A stretch of 64,000 nt of DNA from an uncultured Pseudodesulfovibrio sp. (GTDB lineage: Bacteria; Desulfobacterota; Desulfovibrionia; Desulfovibrionales; Desulfovibrionaceae): the NCBI RefSeq assembly GCF_963664965.1, contig NZ_OY761823.1, positions 382,001-446,000 of the forward strand. The letters run 5' to 3'. The number at the start of each line of letters is the position of its first letter. The stretch's first letter is position 1. The position numbers were made by a program, and so were the translations under genes. Positions 53,001 through 61,955 of this stretch are shown one piece after another. The notes under the pieces are model-generated. The model saw only the letters and a list, made by a program, of their open reading frames with translations, made no database searches and had not been told where the DNA came from.

Positions 53001-53034
53001 CAAGGCCTTCATGGTCAACGTCCGCAAGGCGTAA
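50005..53034 (+). CDS. fdhA: Selenocysteine formate dehydrogenase, catalytic subunit
   Basis: Periplasmic enzyme oxidising formate to CO2, with Mo or W bis-MGD and one [4Fe-4S] cluster. The Tat signal is MHTNRRNFLKLSAV. The cluster ligands are CCYCAVGCGLVV and GSLCAKGAS. An in-frame TGA at 50584-50586 (codon 194) lies in IEHQARI-Sec-HSATVAALAESFG, the invariant active-site context. The frame then runs on to 53034, giving 1009 residues. AGGAGG precedes the ATG. Naive gene finding splits it in two. fdhB follows after 14 bases. No cytochrome subunit or fdhD/fdhE is nearby. Confidence 0.95.
50584..50614 (+). promoter_or_regulatory. Sec codon with bacterial SECIS-like hairpin
   Basis: Downstream of the TGA, CTGTT (50597-50601) can pair with GGCAG (50610-50614) around the loop GCGGCTCT. 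The loop resembles the GGTCT loop recognised by SelB in E. coli fdhF. The loop lies about 16 bases after the TGA, within the usual distance. Confidence 0.6.
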
Positions 53035-53048
53035 AGGAGGAATGAGAC

Positions 53049-53774
53049 ATGAGTAAGACATTCTTCATCGACCTGACCAAGTGTACGGCCTGCCGCGGTT
53101 GTCAGGTTGCCTGCAAGCAATGGAAAAAGCTCCCTGCCGAAAAGACAGAGAACTGGGGTTCCCACCAGAATCCCAAGGACCTCTCCGGCAAGACCCTGAA
53201 ACTGGTCCGCTTCAACGAAGTCGAAAAGGACGGAAAGATGAACTGGCTGTTCTTCCCGGAACAGTGCCGCCACTGCGTTGAGCCGCCGTGCCTCGATTCC
53301 ATGACCGTGCCCGGTTCCATCGTGCACGATCAGGAGACCGGTGCCGTGGTCTACACCAGCCTGACCGCCAAGGAACCTGACAAGGAATCCTTCCGCAACG
53401 GCTGCCCGTACGACATCCCGCGCATCAACGAGGAAACCGGCGAAGTGGTCAAATGCGACATGTGCATCGACCGCGTGAAGATCGGCATGCTGCCCGCATG
53501 CGTGCAGACCTGCCCCACCGGAGCCATGAACTTCGGCGACCGCGACGAAATGCTCGCCTTGGCCGAGGCCAGCCTGGAAAAGGCACAGGTCAAGTTCCCG
53601 GACGCCGAACTCATCGACCCGGACGAAGTGCGCGTCATCTACCTCGTACAGACTGCCTCCGAAGACTACTACGAGTTCCTCTCCGCTGACGCGTCTTCCA
53701 AGCAGAACGGTCCCATGAGCAGAAAGCAGTTCCTTGCCAAGATCGGCCGCCCGATCAAAAGCATGAAGAGCTGA
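53049..53774 (+). CDS. fdhB: Formate dehydrogenase iron-sulfur subunit
   Basis: Electron-transfer subunit with ferredoxin-like clusters; 241 residues. Cys motifs in order are CTACRGCQVACKQW, EQCRHCVEPPC, NGCPYDIPR and KCDMCIDRVKIGMLPACVQTC followed by PTGAM. These provide ligands for about four [4Fe-4S] clusters. AGGAGG precedes the ATG. There is no signal peptide, so it is presumably exported with the Tat-bearing catalytic subunit. Terminators follow. Confidence 0.95.
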   Translation: MSKTFFIDLTKCTACRGCQVACKQWKKLPAEKTENWGSHQNPKDLSGKTLKLVRFNEVEKDGKMNWLFFPEQCRHCVEPPCLDSMTVPGSIVHDQETGAVVYTSLTAKEPDKESFRNGCPYDIPRINEETGEVVKCDMCIDRVKIGMLPACVQTCPTGAMNFGDRDEMLALAEASLEKAQVKFPDAELIDPDEVRVIYLVQTASEDYYEFLSADASSKQNGPMSRKQFLAKIGRPIKSMKS

Positions 53775-53794
53775 CAAAACCTCAACTCCCCGGC

Positions 53795-53828
53795 GCGGAC
53801 CATCCGGTCCGCGTCGGGCCTCCCTTTT
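53795..53828 (+). terminator. Weak terminator after fdhB
   Basis: GCGCGGAC pairs with GTCCGCGT-type sequence around ATCC (53795-53816), followed by CCTTTTT a few bases later. Confidence 0.55.
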
Positions 53829-53968
53829 TCTCCCGGCCCGTTCACCATGTTCGCCGCCCCCTCTGGAATGAGAGTCCAGTCGACACGAACGGCGGACATG
53901 GTCCACTGACCGGGAACACCTCCGTAAGCACGCGGCCGGACCTGCCGTGAATGCCTACGGAATTCTCA

Positions 53969-54005
53969 CGGCCCCGGTAACTGCTATTACGCCGGGGCCG
54001 TTTTT
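53969..54005 (+). terminator. Second terminator downstream of fdhAB
   Basis: CGGCCCCGG (53969-53977) pairs with CCGGGGCCG (53992-54000), followed by TTTTT. The stretch 53829-53968 between the two hairpins has no recognised gene. Confidence 0.85.
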
Positions 54006-54064
54006 GCTCTTCATTCAGGGGAAAATCAGAAGTCAGCCGCCTGACTGACGGATATCTTAGGGGT

Positions 54065-54598
54065 CTACCCATCCGCTCCTGAGTCCGAAGGGCAGAGCCA
54101 TGCCACCACGCATGCCGTGACTACAGCTCCGACCAGACTCATCAGAACAAAAACAGACGCGAATTCCCATCCGAACGAGGCGAAAAGGACCGGGAAAAGA
54201 GCGGGCTTGACCGCTCGGCAGCCGATAAAGTTGGCAACGATGAAAACGGAAGCCCCCTTGTCCCTGAGGCTCTTGAAGAGCGGATACCACGCATAGACAG
54301 GCCCCATGGACACGATGCCTGCAAGCGAAGACAGCAAAAGCCCTTTCAGGCCGACACCCGTGCTCAGGAAACGCGCCACCAGAGCGGGTGACAAAAACCG
54401 ATTGAGCAGCACCATCATGGCTACGGCAATACAGATGGGCAGGGCCAATTGCCCGAACATGCTTCCGGATATCCGCAGGGCGCGCCCGGTCTGTTCAGGA
54501 GCGAACAACAGGCCGACGCCATACAGACACCCCACCCCGAACGGAAACAGCCATGGCCGAACCACGCGTACAAAGGAGGATTTTTCACCCTGTTTCAT
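54065..54598 (-). CDS. Permease-like membrane protein, second half of a split transporter
   Basis: A protein of about 177 residues starting MKQGEKSSFVRVVRPWLF, with five or so membrane helices. GLKGLLLSSLAGIVSMGPVY followed by WYPLFKSLRDKGAS is the type of re-entrant or conserved loop found in DUF318/ArsP-like permeases. ANFIGCRAVKPALFPVLFAS carries a conserved Cys. Its ATG overlaps the stop of the upstream gene (ATGA). The two proteins together would equal one full permease. The substrate is unknown. Confidence 0.65.
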   Translation of the reverse strand: MKQGEKSSFVRVVRPWLFPFGVGCLYGVGLLFAPEQTGRALRISGSMFGQLALPICIAVAMMVLLNRFLSPALVARFLSTGVGLKGLLLSSLAGIVSMGPVYAWYPLFKSLRDKGASVFIVANFIGCRAVKPALFPVLFASFGWEFASVFVLMSLVGAVVTACVVAWLCPSDSGADG

Positions 54599-55380
54599 GC
54601 CAGCCCTCCTGCCCACAGGCCAACGCACAAAGCCATAAACACCGCCACGACAAAGCCAATTCCGTTGCGAAGCAGTGTAAAACGCCACCCCAGAGCAGCG
54701 GCCTCGGCAGGCAACTGAATCACCCCCACGTTGACCCATGTCAGCATCAGGGCCATTGCCCCCGCCACTCCCACGCCGAATTGCAGAAGGCTCTCACCAA
54801 TGACGTAGCTGTTCACGGGATTTCCGGCCAGTATGCTGCCTACTGCGCCTCCCCAAAGTGAATCTTCGAGAATCGAGCCGGAAAAAAGCGAAAGCAGGTT
54901 CTCACGAGAAACAACCCCTCTGAACAATCCCAGCAGCAGAATTACGCCGATGAGCCGGGGCAGAAGGGAATGAAACTGGCGCAGACTCTTGTGGACCGCC
55001 TCCCGCCACTCTTCCGGTGCGAGCCACTCCTGCGGCTCGACTTTCTCCGTCCCCCCGGCTTCCTCGCGGGACGCCAAATAGTCGGCTACGGCCTCGGCAG
55101 CAGTGCCCGATACGCCTGTGACGACATCTACGGACTGTTTCTGCATGGCGTTGACGAGATGCGGTGCAACATGCCCCACAAGGAGCGCCTGTGCCCCCTT
55201 GCTCACGGCAAGGGAAACAGCGGCGACTCCGGCTCCGGGACCGGATGAGCGGGGCGGCCCGTCCAAAGCCTCGAAGGACATGTCGTCGGTTTCTACTATC
55301 AGCAGATGGGCGGCGGTCCCCAGCTTGTGTTCCACGGAACCGTCCAGATCGGGACGGGAAGTCGGAATGGCTATTATCAT
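54595..55380 (-). CDS. NifX/DUF35-like cofactor-binding domain fused to permease half
   Basis: A 261-residue protein. The first 120 residues look like the dinitrogenase-iron-molybdenum cofactor-binding (NifX/NafY/MTH1175) fold: IAIPTSRPDLDGSVEHKLGT, AAHLLIVETDD and GAQALLVGHVAPHLVNAM. From about 145, LLPRLIGVILLLGLFRGVVS and SLWGGAVGSILAGNPVNSYV form membrane helices like those of the DUF318-type permeases. It is coupled to the second half downstream. A metal or metallo-ligand substrate is an inference from the first domain. Confidence 0.68.
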   Translation of the reverse strand: MIIAIPTSRPDLDGSVEHKLGTAAHLLIVETDDMSFEALDGPPRSSGPGAGVAAVSLAVSKGAQALLVGHVAPHLVNAMQKQSVDVVTGVSGTAAEAVADYLASREEAGGTEKVEPQEWLAPEEWREAVHKSLRQFHSLLPRLIGVILLLGLFRGVVSRENLLSLFSGSILEDSLWGGAVGSILAGNPVNSYVIGESLLQFGVGVAGAMALMLTWVNVGVIQLPAEAAALGWRFTLLRNGIGFVVAVFMALCVGLWAGGLA

Positions 55381-55632
55381 GGCACGTCACAACTGTTGAA
55401 AATTCAATTCCCTCACAAACCAATCTGACGCGATTCCAACTCAATGTACAGTCTGAATAAATATACCCGCCTCCCTTCAGCGCGCCTGTTTTGTGCAAAA
55501 GTGCCTCACTGATAATATGGGTTGCCTTGATTACGTATTTAACCGAATATGAAAAAAGTTATCCTTATTTGCTTTCTGTATTCACAAAAGACGAATAAAA
55601 ACCCCGCCTCACGGGTCTTTCAAGGAGACGCC

Positions 55633-56175
55633 ATGCAACGGACAAGAACCATCATATTGACGATCTGCGCCCTGTTTACCCTGACGTCCGCAGCACTTGC
55701 CGGGACACCGTTCCCGGACGTGGACCTCAAGGGCCAACTGACTGCCGAGCAGAAGGAATATCTCGGCGTGACGACCGACACGTTCAAGGTCTCGGACATC
55801 AAGGCGGACTACCTGTTCGTCGAGGCCTTCAGCATGTACTGTCCCATCTGTCAGAGAGATGCACCGAAAATAAACGAACTGTATGATATCATATCAAAAA
55901 TGGATACAGCGAAATCAATCAAGTTCATCGGCCTTGCCACAGGCAACACCGGTTTTGAAACCGCGTTCTACCAAAAGAAATACGATGTCCGATTTCCGCT
56001 CTTCGAAGATGCGGACTACGTCATTCACGGAGCGCTTGACGAAATCGGAACGCCTTCGTTCTATGTCGTCAAAAAAACCGGTTCAACTCTTGAGACACTC
56101 TTTTTCAAGGAGGGTGAAGCCAAGGACAAGGACGTCCTGCTGCAAGCCATCAAACAAGCCACAGGCCTGAAATAG
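55633..56175 (+). CDS. Secreted TlpA-like thioredoxin-fold protein
   Basis: A 180-residue periplasmic protein with signal peptide TIILTICALFTLTSAALA. The mature part has DYLFVEAFSMYCPICQRDAP, with the redox motif CPIC, and cis-Pro in EIGTPSFYVVKK. Such proteins reduce disulfides or peroxides in the periplasm. The ATG at 55633 has AAGGAG upstream. A second secreted thiol protein follows after 13 bases, so the two form an operon. The redox partner is unknown. Confidence 0.8.
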   Translation: MQRTRTIILTICALFTLTSAALAGTPFPDVDLKGQLTAEQKEYLGVTTDTFKVSDIKADYLFVEAFSMYCPICQRDAPKINELYDIISKMDTAKSIKFIGLATGNTGFETAFYQKKYDVRFPLFEDADYVIHGALDEIGTPSFYVVKKTGSTLETLFFKEGEAKDKDVLLQAIKQATGLK

Positions 56176-56188
56176 CGGAGAAACCTTC

Positions 56189-56764
56189 ATGCGATTGCAC
56201 ATTCTGAGCACACTGGCGCTCATCCTGCTTGTCTCAACGGCTTTTGCCGGGAAAATGGAGACCTATGATGCCGGGCAACTCAAACCCACGGACTCCACGC
56301 TCAAGGTTGCGGTGGGCGACACGGCACCGGACTTCGAACTGCCCGCCGTTCAGGGCGGCAAAATACGCCTGAGCGACTACCGGGGCAAAAACACCATTGT
56401 CCTTTCCTTTGTACCCGCCGCGTGGACCCCGGTCTGCTCGGACCAGTGGCCTGGATACAACATCGCGCAGGAGATGTTCGCGGCTCATGGTGCCATCATC
56501 GTCGGCATCTCGGTGGACAACATCCCGTCCCAACACGCATGGTCCGAAGCCATGAACACCCTCACCTTCCCGGTGCTCTCGGATTTCTGGCCACATGGCG
56601 CGGTCGCCGACTCCTTCGGCGTCCTCCGCACCGACGGCATGGCGGAGCGCGCCCTGTTCGTGATCGATAAAAAGGGCATCATTCGTTACATCGACGTCCA
56701 CGACATCAACAAGCGGCCCGACCTCGGCCTGCTGCTGGAACAAGTGGAAAAGGCCGCACGGTAG
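56189..56764 (+). CDS. Secreted peroxiredoxin (AhpC/TSA family)
   Basis: A 191-residue protein with signal peptide (RLHILSTLALILLVSTAFAG). The peroxiredoxin domain is GDTAPDFELPAVQGGKIRLS, then the peroxidatic Cys in FVPAAWTPVCSDQWPGYN (the usual P-T-x-x-C as TPVC), and LFVIDKKGIIRYI. It would remove H2O2 or organic peroxides in the periplasm, perhaps reduced by the TlpA-like neighbour. A bidirectional terminator follows. Confidence 0.88.
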   Translation: MRLHILSTLALILLVSTAFAGKMETYDAGQLKPTDSTLKVAVGDTAPDFELPAVQGGKIRLSDYRGKNTIVLSFVPAAWTPVCSDQWPGYNIAQEMFAAHGAIIVGISVDNIPSQHAWSEAMNTLTFPVLSDFWPHGAVADSFGVLRTDGMAERALFVIDKKGIIRYIDVHDINKRPDLGLLLEQVEKAAR

Positions 56765-56784
56765 CCATTGCCATCACATCAAAA

Positions 56785-56820
56785 AAAAGCCCCGAAAGCA
56801 CAAGCTTTCGGGGCTTTTCA
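56785..56820. terminator. Bidirectional intrinsic terminator
   Basis: AAAAGCCCCGAAAGC pairs with GCTTTCGGGGCTTTT over 15 bp with a four-base loop. A-rich and T-rich flanks let it serve the converging peroxiredoxin and CBS genes. Confidence 0.92.
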
Positions 56821-56837
56821 TTCATATCAATTAACAA

Positions 56838-57512
56838 CTAGACAACGCGGTGAACCGGGTCCACGACCCAGAACTGGACCTGGAATTTCTCTTCCATTCC
56901 AGCCTGAAGACGCTTGAAATCGGGCTTTTCCATGTCGCGGATGCGGATGTAGACGTCCTTCATCTCCACGGTCTCGGGCTCGTTGCGGGTCAGGATGGAC
57001 ATGATGCGCGCGTTGTTTTCCCGAAGGAACTCGATCACGGGCAGCAGGGAACCGGGGGCATTGGAGATTTGCAGGCAGACCTGCGTGCCGCCCTCATTGA
57101 CACCGGTGATGTCCACCAACACCTTGAACACGTCCGTATCAGTGAGAATGCCGACAGGGCGTTTCTCATCATCAACCACAGGCAGACCGCCGAAGTTGCC
57201 TTCCAGCATGAGAACCGCCGCTTTCTCAACGGTTTCATCTTCCCGGATGGTCGTGACCTTCTTGGTCATGATGTCCTTGATCTTGATTTCGGACAGCAGA
57301 TAGTACAGCTCATGCATGTCGAGCGTGGTCGCCTTGGACGGCGAGGCGTCCTTGATGTCACGGTCGGAAATGATTCCGATGATGCGGCCTTCGCCATCAA
57401 CCACGGGCACACGGCTGATACCCTTGTCCTTCATGACCTTCGAGGCCTTCATCATGGACCTGTCCGCCGTGATGGTCACTACGTCCTTGCTCATCCAGTT
57501 ACTCACCAGCAT
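56838..57512 (-). CDS. CBS-pair protein with C-terminal ACT domain
   Basis: A 224-residue cytoplasmic protein. Two CBS motifs (residues 1-60 MLVSNWMSKDVVTITADRSM and 75-135 IKDIMTKKVTTIREDETVEK) bind adenine nucleotides in known relatives. The last 75 residues resemble an ACT domain (VCLQISNAPGSLLPVIEFLR), often a small-molecule amino-acid sensor. AcuB-like proteins have this design. The downstream operon encodes a branched-chain-amino-acid-type binding protein divergent from it. Role unknown. Confidence 0.82.
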   Translation of the reverse strand: MLVSNWMSKDVVTITADRSMMKASKVMKDKGISRVPVVDGEGRIIGIISDRDIKDASPSKATTLDMHELYYLLSEIKIKDIMTKKVTTIREDETVEKAAVLMLEGNFGGLPVVDDEKRPVGILTDTDVFKVLVDITGVNEGGTQVCLQISNAPGSLLPVIEFLRENNARIMSILTRNEPETVEMKDVYIRIRDMEKPDFKRLQAGMEEKFQVQFWVVDPVHRVV

Positions 57513-57755
57513 GTGTATCCCTCCTGTGTAGTCTCCGCGCTGAAGCGTGTGTATTCATGAGTTTTCAATTCCATATATCCATAACTCCGCGTTTTGGCTA
57601 GTACTTGAGAACCACGGAAAGAAACAACCGCCCGCAGGTCCTTTTCCGGGGCACAACCGTGGGGAAAACAAACCACCTTGTTTTTTCAGGACACAGGCAG
57701 TACGAAATACAAGTGTTATCCTATTAGGGGAAATACTGAAACTCTGGAGCCCGCT

Positions 57756-58982
57756 GTGAATATCGTTTTCCGGCTGCTGACCATATTGGGCCTGATTCTG
57801 GCCCTGACCGCCTGCAATTCTTCGGACAACATCCATGGAAACCGATGGAGTGCGCCCGGAGTATCCGACACGGAAATCCGGCTCGGCTCGTCACTGGCCC
57901 TCACCGGACATGCGGGCTATCTGGGCACCCAGACCCTGCGCGGCGCCGAAGCCTATCTGCGCCACGTCAACGATCACGGGGGCATCTTCGGTCGCAAGAT
58001 ACTTGTAGAGGCCAAGGATGACTTCTACGATCCGCCGCACTGCCTCGCCAACACCCAGCGATTCATCATAGATAACGAAGTATTCGCCCTGTTCTGCTAT
58101 GTGGGCACCCCGACCACGGTCAAGGTGCTGCCTCTGGTGGAGGAAGCGCACATCCCGCTCATCGGCATGTTCACCGGGGCCAATGCCCTGCGCCAGCCCT
58201 TCAACCGCTATGTCATCAACATCCGGGCCTCCTACTATCAGGAAACCGAAGCCACTGTCCGTCATCTTGTGGAAGACCTCGGCATCCGGCGCATTGCGGT
58301 CTTTTATCAATACGACGCCTACGGATTCGACGGACTGATCGGCACGGAACTGGCGCTCAAGGATTTCGGCATCGAACCCGTTGCCCGCGGGTCTTACACC
58401 CGAGGCACGCTGGATGTCGAAGAAGGGCTGGAACGCATCCGGAAATCCGGTGCCGAAGCCGTGGTCATGGTCGGGACCTACGGTGCCTGCGCCCGGTTCA
58501 TCACGCTTTCCCACGACAAGGGATATGACCCCATTTTCTACAACGTTTCGTTTGTCGGCGCAGAAGAACTGGCCCGACGTATCGGACCGGACAGCAAAGC
58601 CACGGTACTCATGTCGCAAGTGGTTCCGCAGCCGGAATCCACGGGAACAGAAGAAGACAGCGCCGCAGGACAATATGTAACCCTGCTCAAGCGGTATTTC
58701 CCGGATGACACCCCCAGCTTTGTCGGGCTGGAAGGATACCTCAACGCCCGCATTCTCGTTGAGGGGCTGAAAAAGGCCGGTCCGAACCTGACGCGCGAAG
58801 GATTCATCGACGCCATAGAATCCATCCGGGACTTCAAACTTGGCCCCGGCATGTCCATCACCTATGGCCCGCAGGACCGGCAGGGACTGGAACAGGTTCA
58901 CTTCACCCGCCTCGACCATGGCCGGTTCATGCCCTTCTCGGACTGGGAAAGCCTCAAGGGAAGACAAGGAGACGCACAATGA
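57756..58982 (+). CDS. ABC-type substrate-binding lipoprotein (LivK/type I fold)
   Basis: A 408-residue lipoprotein. The signal VFRLLTILGLILALTAC ends in the lipobox Cys. The type I periplasmic-binding fold follows: IRLGSSLALTGHAGYLGTQT, AEAYLRHVNDHGGIFGRKIL, GTPTTVKVLPLVEEAHIPLI and FYQYDAYGFDGLIGTELALK. The start is GTG at 57756 with GGAG seven bases upstream. No permease genes are near. Its stop overlaps the histidine kinase gene, so it is probably the sensory subunit of that two-component system, as in other sensors that use binding proteins. Confidence 0.83.
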   Translation: MNIVFRLLTILGLILALTACNSSDNIHGNRWSAPGVSDTEIRLGSSLALTGHAGYLGTQTLRGAEAYLRHVNDHGGIFGRKILVEAKDDFYDPPHCLANTQRFIIDNEVFALFCYVGTPTTVKVLPLVEEAHIPLIGMFTGANALRQPFNRYVINIRASYYQETEATVRHLVEDLGIRRIAVFYQYDAYGFDGLIGTELALKDFGIEPVARGSYTRGTLDVEEGLERIRKSGAEAVVMVGTYGACARFITLSHDKGYDPIFYNVSFVGAEELARRIGPDSKATVLMSQVVPQPESTGTEEDSAAGQYVTLLKRYFPDDTPSFVGLEGYLNARILVEGLKKAGPNLTREGFIDAIESIRDFKLGPGMSITYGPQDRQGLEQVHFTRLDHGRFMPFSDWESLKGRQGDAQ

Positions 58983-61003
58983 GTCTCCGCGAAAAAATCC
59001 TCGCCCGTTTCGCCCTCATGGGCATCAGGGAGAAACTGCTTTTCTCCATGCTCGTGGCAATTCTCTTCATCAGTGCCGCCATCGCGCTTCTGGCAAGGTA
59101 CATTCTCATCAGTTCACTCACGCACGAACTGGAAATGCGCGGCAAAGCCATTGCCCATTCCGTGGCCGAACGGGGCGGCTCATATATTCTCGACAACAAC
59201 GTCCCGCGTCTTCTGACACTCATTTTCGATGAAACCCGCATCCATCAGCGCAAGCATCTCATCTCGTACATATTCATTCAGGATCATTCCGGGAAAGTTC
59301 TTGCCCACACCATGATCCGCAATCTGCCCGAAAGGCTTCTCGACAACGAGCTCCCTCCGGGCCAGCAAGACTATATCAAACTGATCTCACTGGACGGCCA
59401 GCCCGTGTACGACGTGGCCGCAGCCATCAACGAAGGACTCTACCGCATCGGCACGGTTCATGTCGGCCTGAACAAGAGTCATATCGACGCACTGGTCGGC
59501 AAATTGCGCGTGGCCTTTCTCGGATTCATCTCCGCCGTGGTTCTTATCACCATTTTCCTCAGTTCATGGCTGACCCGGTACATCACGCGGCCCATTCGCG
59601 ACCTGACAAGGGTCTCGGACGAAATCAGCCGGGGCAACTTCGATATCCCTCCTTCTCTCTGCCCTGAGGAGGACTGGGACACATCACGGTGTCCGGCCTT
59701 TACCAATACGGACCTGCCGTGCTGGCACTTTGACGAATCCCGCACCTCTCCGGCCAGCGAGGACGTGGACGGGGAAGTCCACCGCAAGTGCGCCCAGTGT
59801 GCGTTCTACCGCAAGCACGAAGGCGATGAAGTGGTTCAGCTCGGCGACTCATTCCGAAACATGGTCTGGTCCATCAAGCTCTACCGCCGCCGCCTGCGTG
59901 AATCCGAAGAAAAATACCGCTCCCTGTTCGATTCCGGCCCGGACCCGATCTTTGTCGTGGACTGCGAAACCGGAGCCATCCGCGATGCCAACCCGCGGGC
60001 ACGGGAACTGTACAATCACACCAAGGAAGAACTGATCGGGAAAAGTTTTGTCGATCTCGGCCCGGATCACAATGCAGACTGCCTGAACCTGTTCAACGAC
60101 GGCGGCAGTAGCTGCATCTATTTTCCGAAACTCCTGCACTACAAGAAGGGCAACGAGCCGTTCTTCGTCAACATGCACGCCTGCCCCATTTCCTACCGTG
60201 GGCGGCATGCCATCATCATTGCGGTTGCGGACATTACCGAGATCATCGAAAAGGACGCCCAGCTCATTCAGGCCGGAAAGATGAAATCCCTTGGTGAAAT
60301 GAGCGCAGGTGTTGCCCACGAGATCAACCAGCCGCTCAACGCCATCAAGATGGGCAGCGAATTCCTCAGCCTGATGCAGGAAGAAGGCAAAACCGTACCC
60401 AAGGAACAATTCGTGGAAGTGGTTCAGGAAATATCGACGCAGGTTGACCGCGCAGCAGAGATCATCAACACACTGCGGTCCTTTGGACGCAAGTCGGACA
60501 TCATTGAAGAACAGGTCAACCTCAACCAGCCGATTGAAGCGGTCCTGTCCATGGTTCGCCGACAATTCGAACTCGACAACATACGCTTCAACCTTGAATT
60601 ATCGGAAGATATACCGGAAATCACAGCGCACTCCAACAGACTGCAACAGGTTGTTTTCAATCTGGTCGCCAACGCTCGGGACGCAATCAACGACAAGTGC
60701 TCCCCCCATGAATCCGACTGTGTGCGCCGCATCTCCATCCGCACGGGAAGCGAAGAACAACTGGTGTTTGCCGAGATCGAAGACTCGGGGGCGGGCATTG
60801 CGGATGGCGACCTGCACAAGGTGTTCGAACCGTTCTTCACCACCAAGGAAACAGGACAGGGAATGGGGCTTGGCCTTGCCATTACCTACGGCATTGTGAA
60901 AGACTACGGCGGGGAAATCCGCATTCAAAGTGAAAAAGACAAAGGGACTGTGTTCCGCATGGAATTTCCTGTTGCGGGACCGCGAGGAGGTTCCACCAAA
61001 TGA
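58979..61003 (+). CDS. PAS histidine kinase with Cys-rich (two-CW-like) region
   Basis: A 674-residue kinase. TM1 is at 21-40, then a periplasmic domain to about 175 and TM2 at 176-198. HAMP follows to about 220. A short Cys region has C228, C238, C248, C271 and C274 (DLPCWHFDES and CAQCAFY), a probable metal or cluster site. PAS is at 310-420. H447 is in MSAGVAHEINQPLNAIK. NLVANARDA, DSGAGI and GMGLGLAI mark the ATPase. It overlaps both neighbours by four bases, in a three-gene sensory operon. Confidence 0.88.
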   Translation: MSLREKILARFALMGIREKLLFSMLVAILFISAAIALLARYILISSLTHELEMRGKAIAHSVAERGGSYILDNNVPRLLTLIFDETRIHQRKHLISYIFIQDHSGKVLAHTMIRNLPERLLDNELPPGQQDYIKLISLDGQPVYDVAAAINEGLYRIGTVHVGLNKSHIDALVGKLRVAFLGFISAVVLITIFLSSWLTRYITRPIRDLTRVSDEISRGNFDIPPSLCPEEDWDTSRCPAFTNTDLPCWHFDESRTSPASEDVDGEVHRKCAQCAFYRKHEGDEVVQLGDSFRNMVWSIKLYRRRLRESEEKYRSLFDSGPDPIFVVDCETGAIRDANPRARELYNHTKEELIGKSFVDLGPDHNADCLNLFNDGGSSCIYFPKLLHYKKGNEPFFVNMHACPISYRGRHAIIIAVADITEIIEKDAQLIQAGKMKSLGEMSAGVAHEINQPLNAIKMGSEFLSLMQEEGKTVPKEQFVEVVQEISTQVDRAAEIINTLRSFGRKSDIIEEQVNLNQPIEAVLSMVRRQFELDNIRFNLELSEDIPEITAHSNRLQQVVFNLVANARDAINDKCSPHESDCVRRISIRTGSEEQLVFAEIEDSGAGIADGDLHKVFEPFFTTKETGQGMGLGLAITYGIVKDYGGEIRIQSEKDKGTVFRMEFPVAGPRGGSTK

Positions 61004-61725
61004 CGGAACATAAAGAGAAAATACTGGTCATCGACGACGAGCGCCCCACGCTGAAAATGTTCACCCTGCTGCTCTCGGCATATGGCTACGAAATACTAAC
61101 AGCAGAAAACGGACGGGACGGGCTGGAACTGTTCAAAAAGGAGCGCCCCGGCCTCATCCTTACCGACATCAAGATGCCCCTCATGGATGGCATAGAAGTT
61201 CTCAAGGAAATCAAACAGTTGTCTCCGAATGCCGAAGTCATCGTCATCACGGGACATGGTGACATGGACCTTGCCATTCAGGCGCTCAATCTCGATGCGA
61301 CCGACTTCATCAACAAGCCGCTCCAGCGGGAAGCTCTTGAGCATGCCCTTGAACGCGCCACCGAACGCCTCGCCATCGCCAAAAGCGAAGAAGGACAGGT
61401 TTCGGTCGAAGTCCGCCCTGCCGCCGTGGTCGTGGGTGTGCGGGGCAACGTCACGGGCAACACCATCCCCCACCTGACCGAGGCCTTTGCCGAGGCAAAA
61501 GGCGTAGGCAAGGACGTCATACTCATCGATTTCGAAGAAAACGCCTCCATCAACGGCGCAGGCATCACCGGCCTGTCCGACCTGCTCAAGGAAAACCGCG
61601 ACGCAGGCGTACGCGTGGTGCTGGCCGGCCTTTCAAGCAACTTCCGCACCGTTTTCGAGATGATCGGCATCACCAAACTCGCCGACCTTTTCGACAATGA
61701 AGATGAAGCGCTGCGGGCACAGTAA
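61000..61725 (+). CDS. Response regulator with C-terminal STAS domain
   Basis: A 241-residue protein. The receiver (1-125) has D56 in LILTDIKMPLMDG and the lysine in DFINKPLQRE. The C-terminal part (about 135-240) resembles a STAS anti-sigma-antagonist domain (AAVVVGVRGNVTGNTIPHLT, ILIDFEENASINGAGITGLSD and a serine-rich region). No DNA-binding domain is present, so output is likely through protein partners of a partner-switching pathway. The usual phosphorylatable Ser position reads N-G-A here. Overlaps the kinase by four bases. Confidence 0.82.
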   Translation: MTEHKEKILVIDDERPTLKMFTLLLSAYGYEILTAENGRDGLELFKKERPGLILTDIKMPLMDGIEVLKEIKQLSPNAEVIVITGHGDMDLAIQALNLDATDFINKPLQREALEHALERATERLAIAKSEEGQVSVEVRPAAVVVGVRGNVTGNTIPHLTEAFAEAKGVGKDVILIDFEENASINGAGITGLSDLLKENRDAGVRVVLAGLSSNFRTVFEMIGITKLADLFDNEDEALRAQ

Positions 61726-61955
61726 GGACAAGCAAAAGCCCCTTACCGCTTGCAAATCGTTAAGTTACCGACTTTGCATCTTGCTATTTTCTAATGATAT
61801 ATAACTGACGAGTTGCGGTTACCGGATCAAGGTGCCCGCAAGTTTTATCGCTGCCCGATCGCATCCCCCATCGCGGAAAAACATCACTCTCCCTCTTAAG
61901 TCTTTTTCAAAAGGGACCGAATAGACAATGACCCAACCGGGGTCAGGGAGCAATT

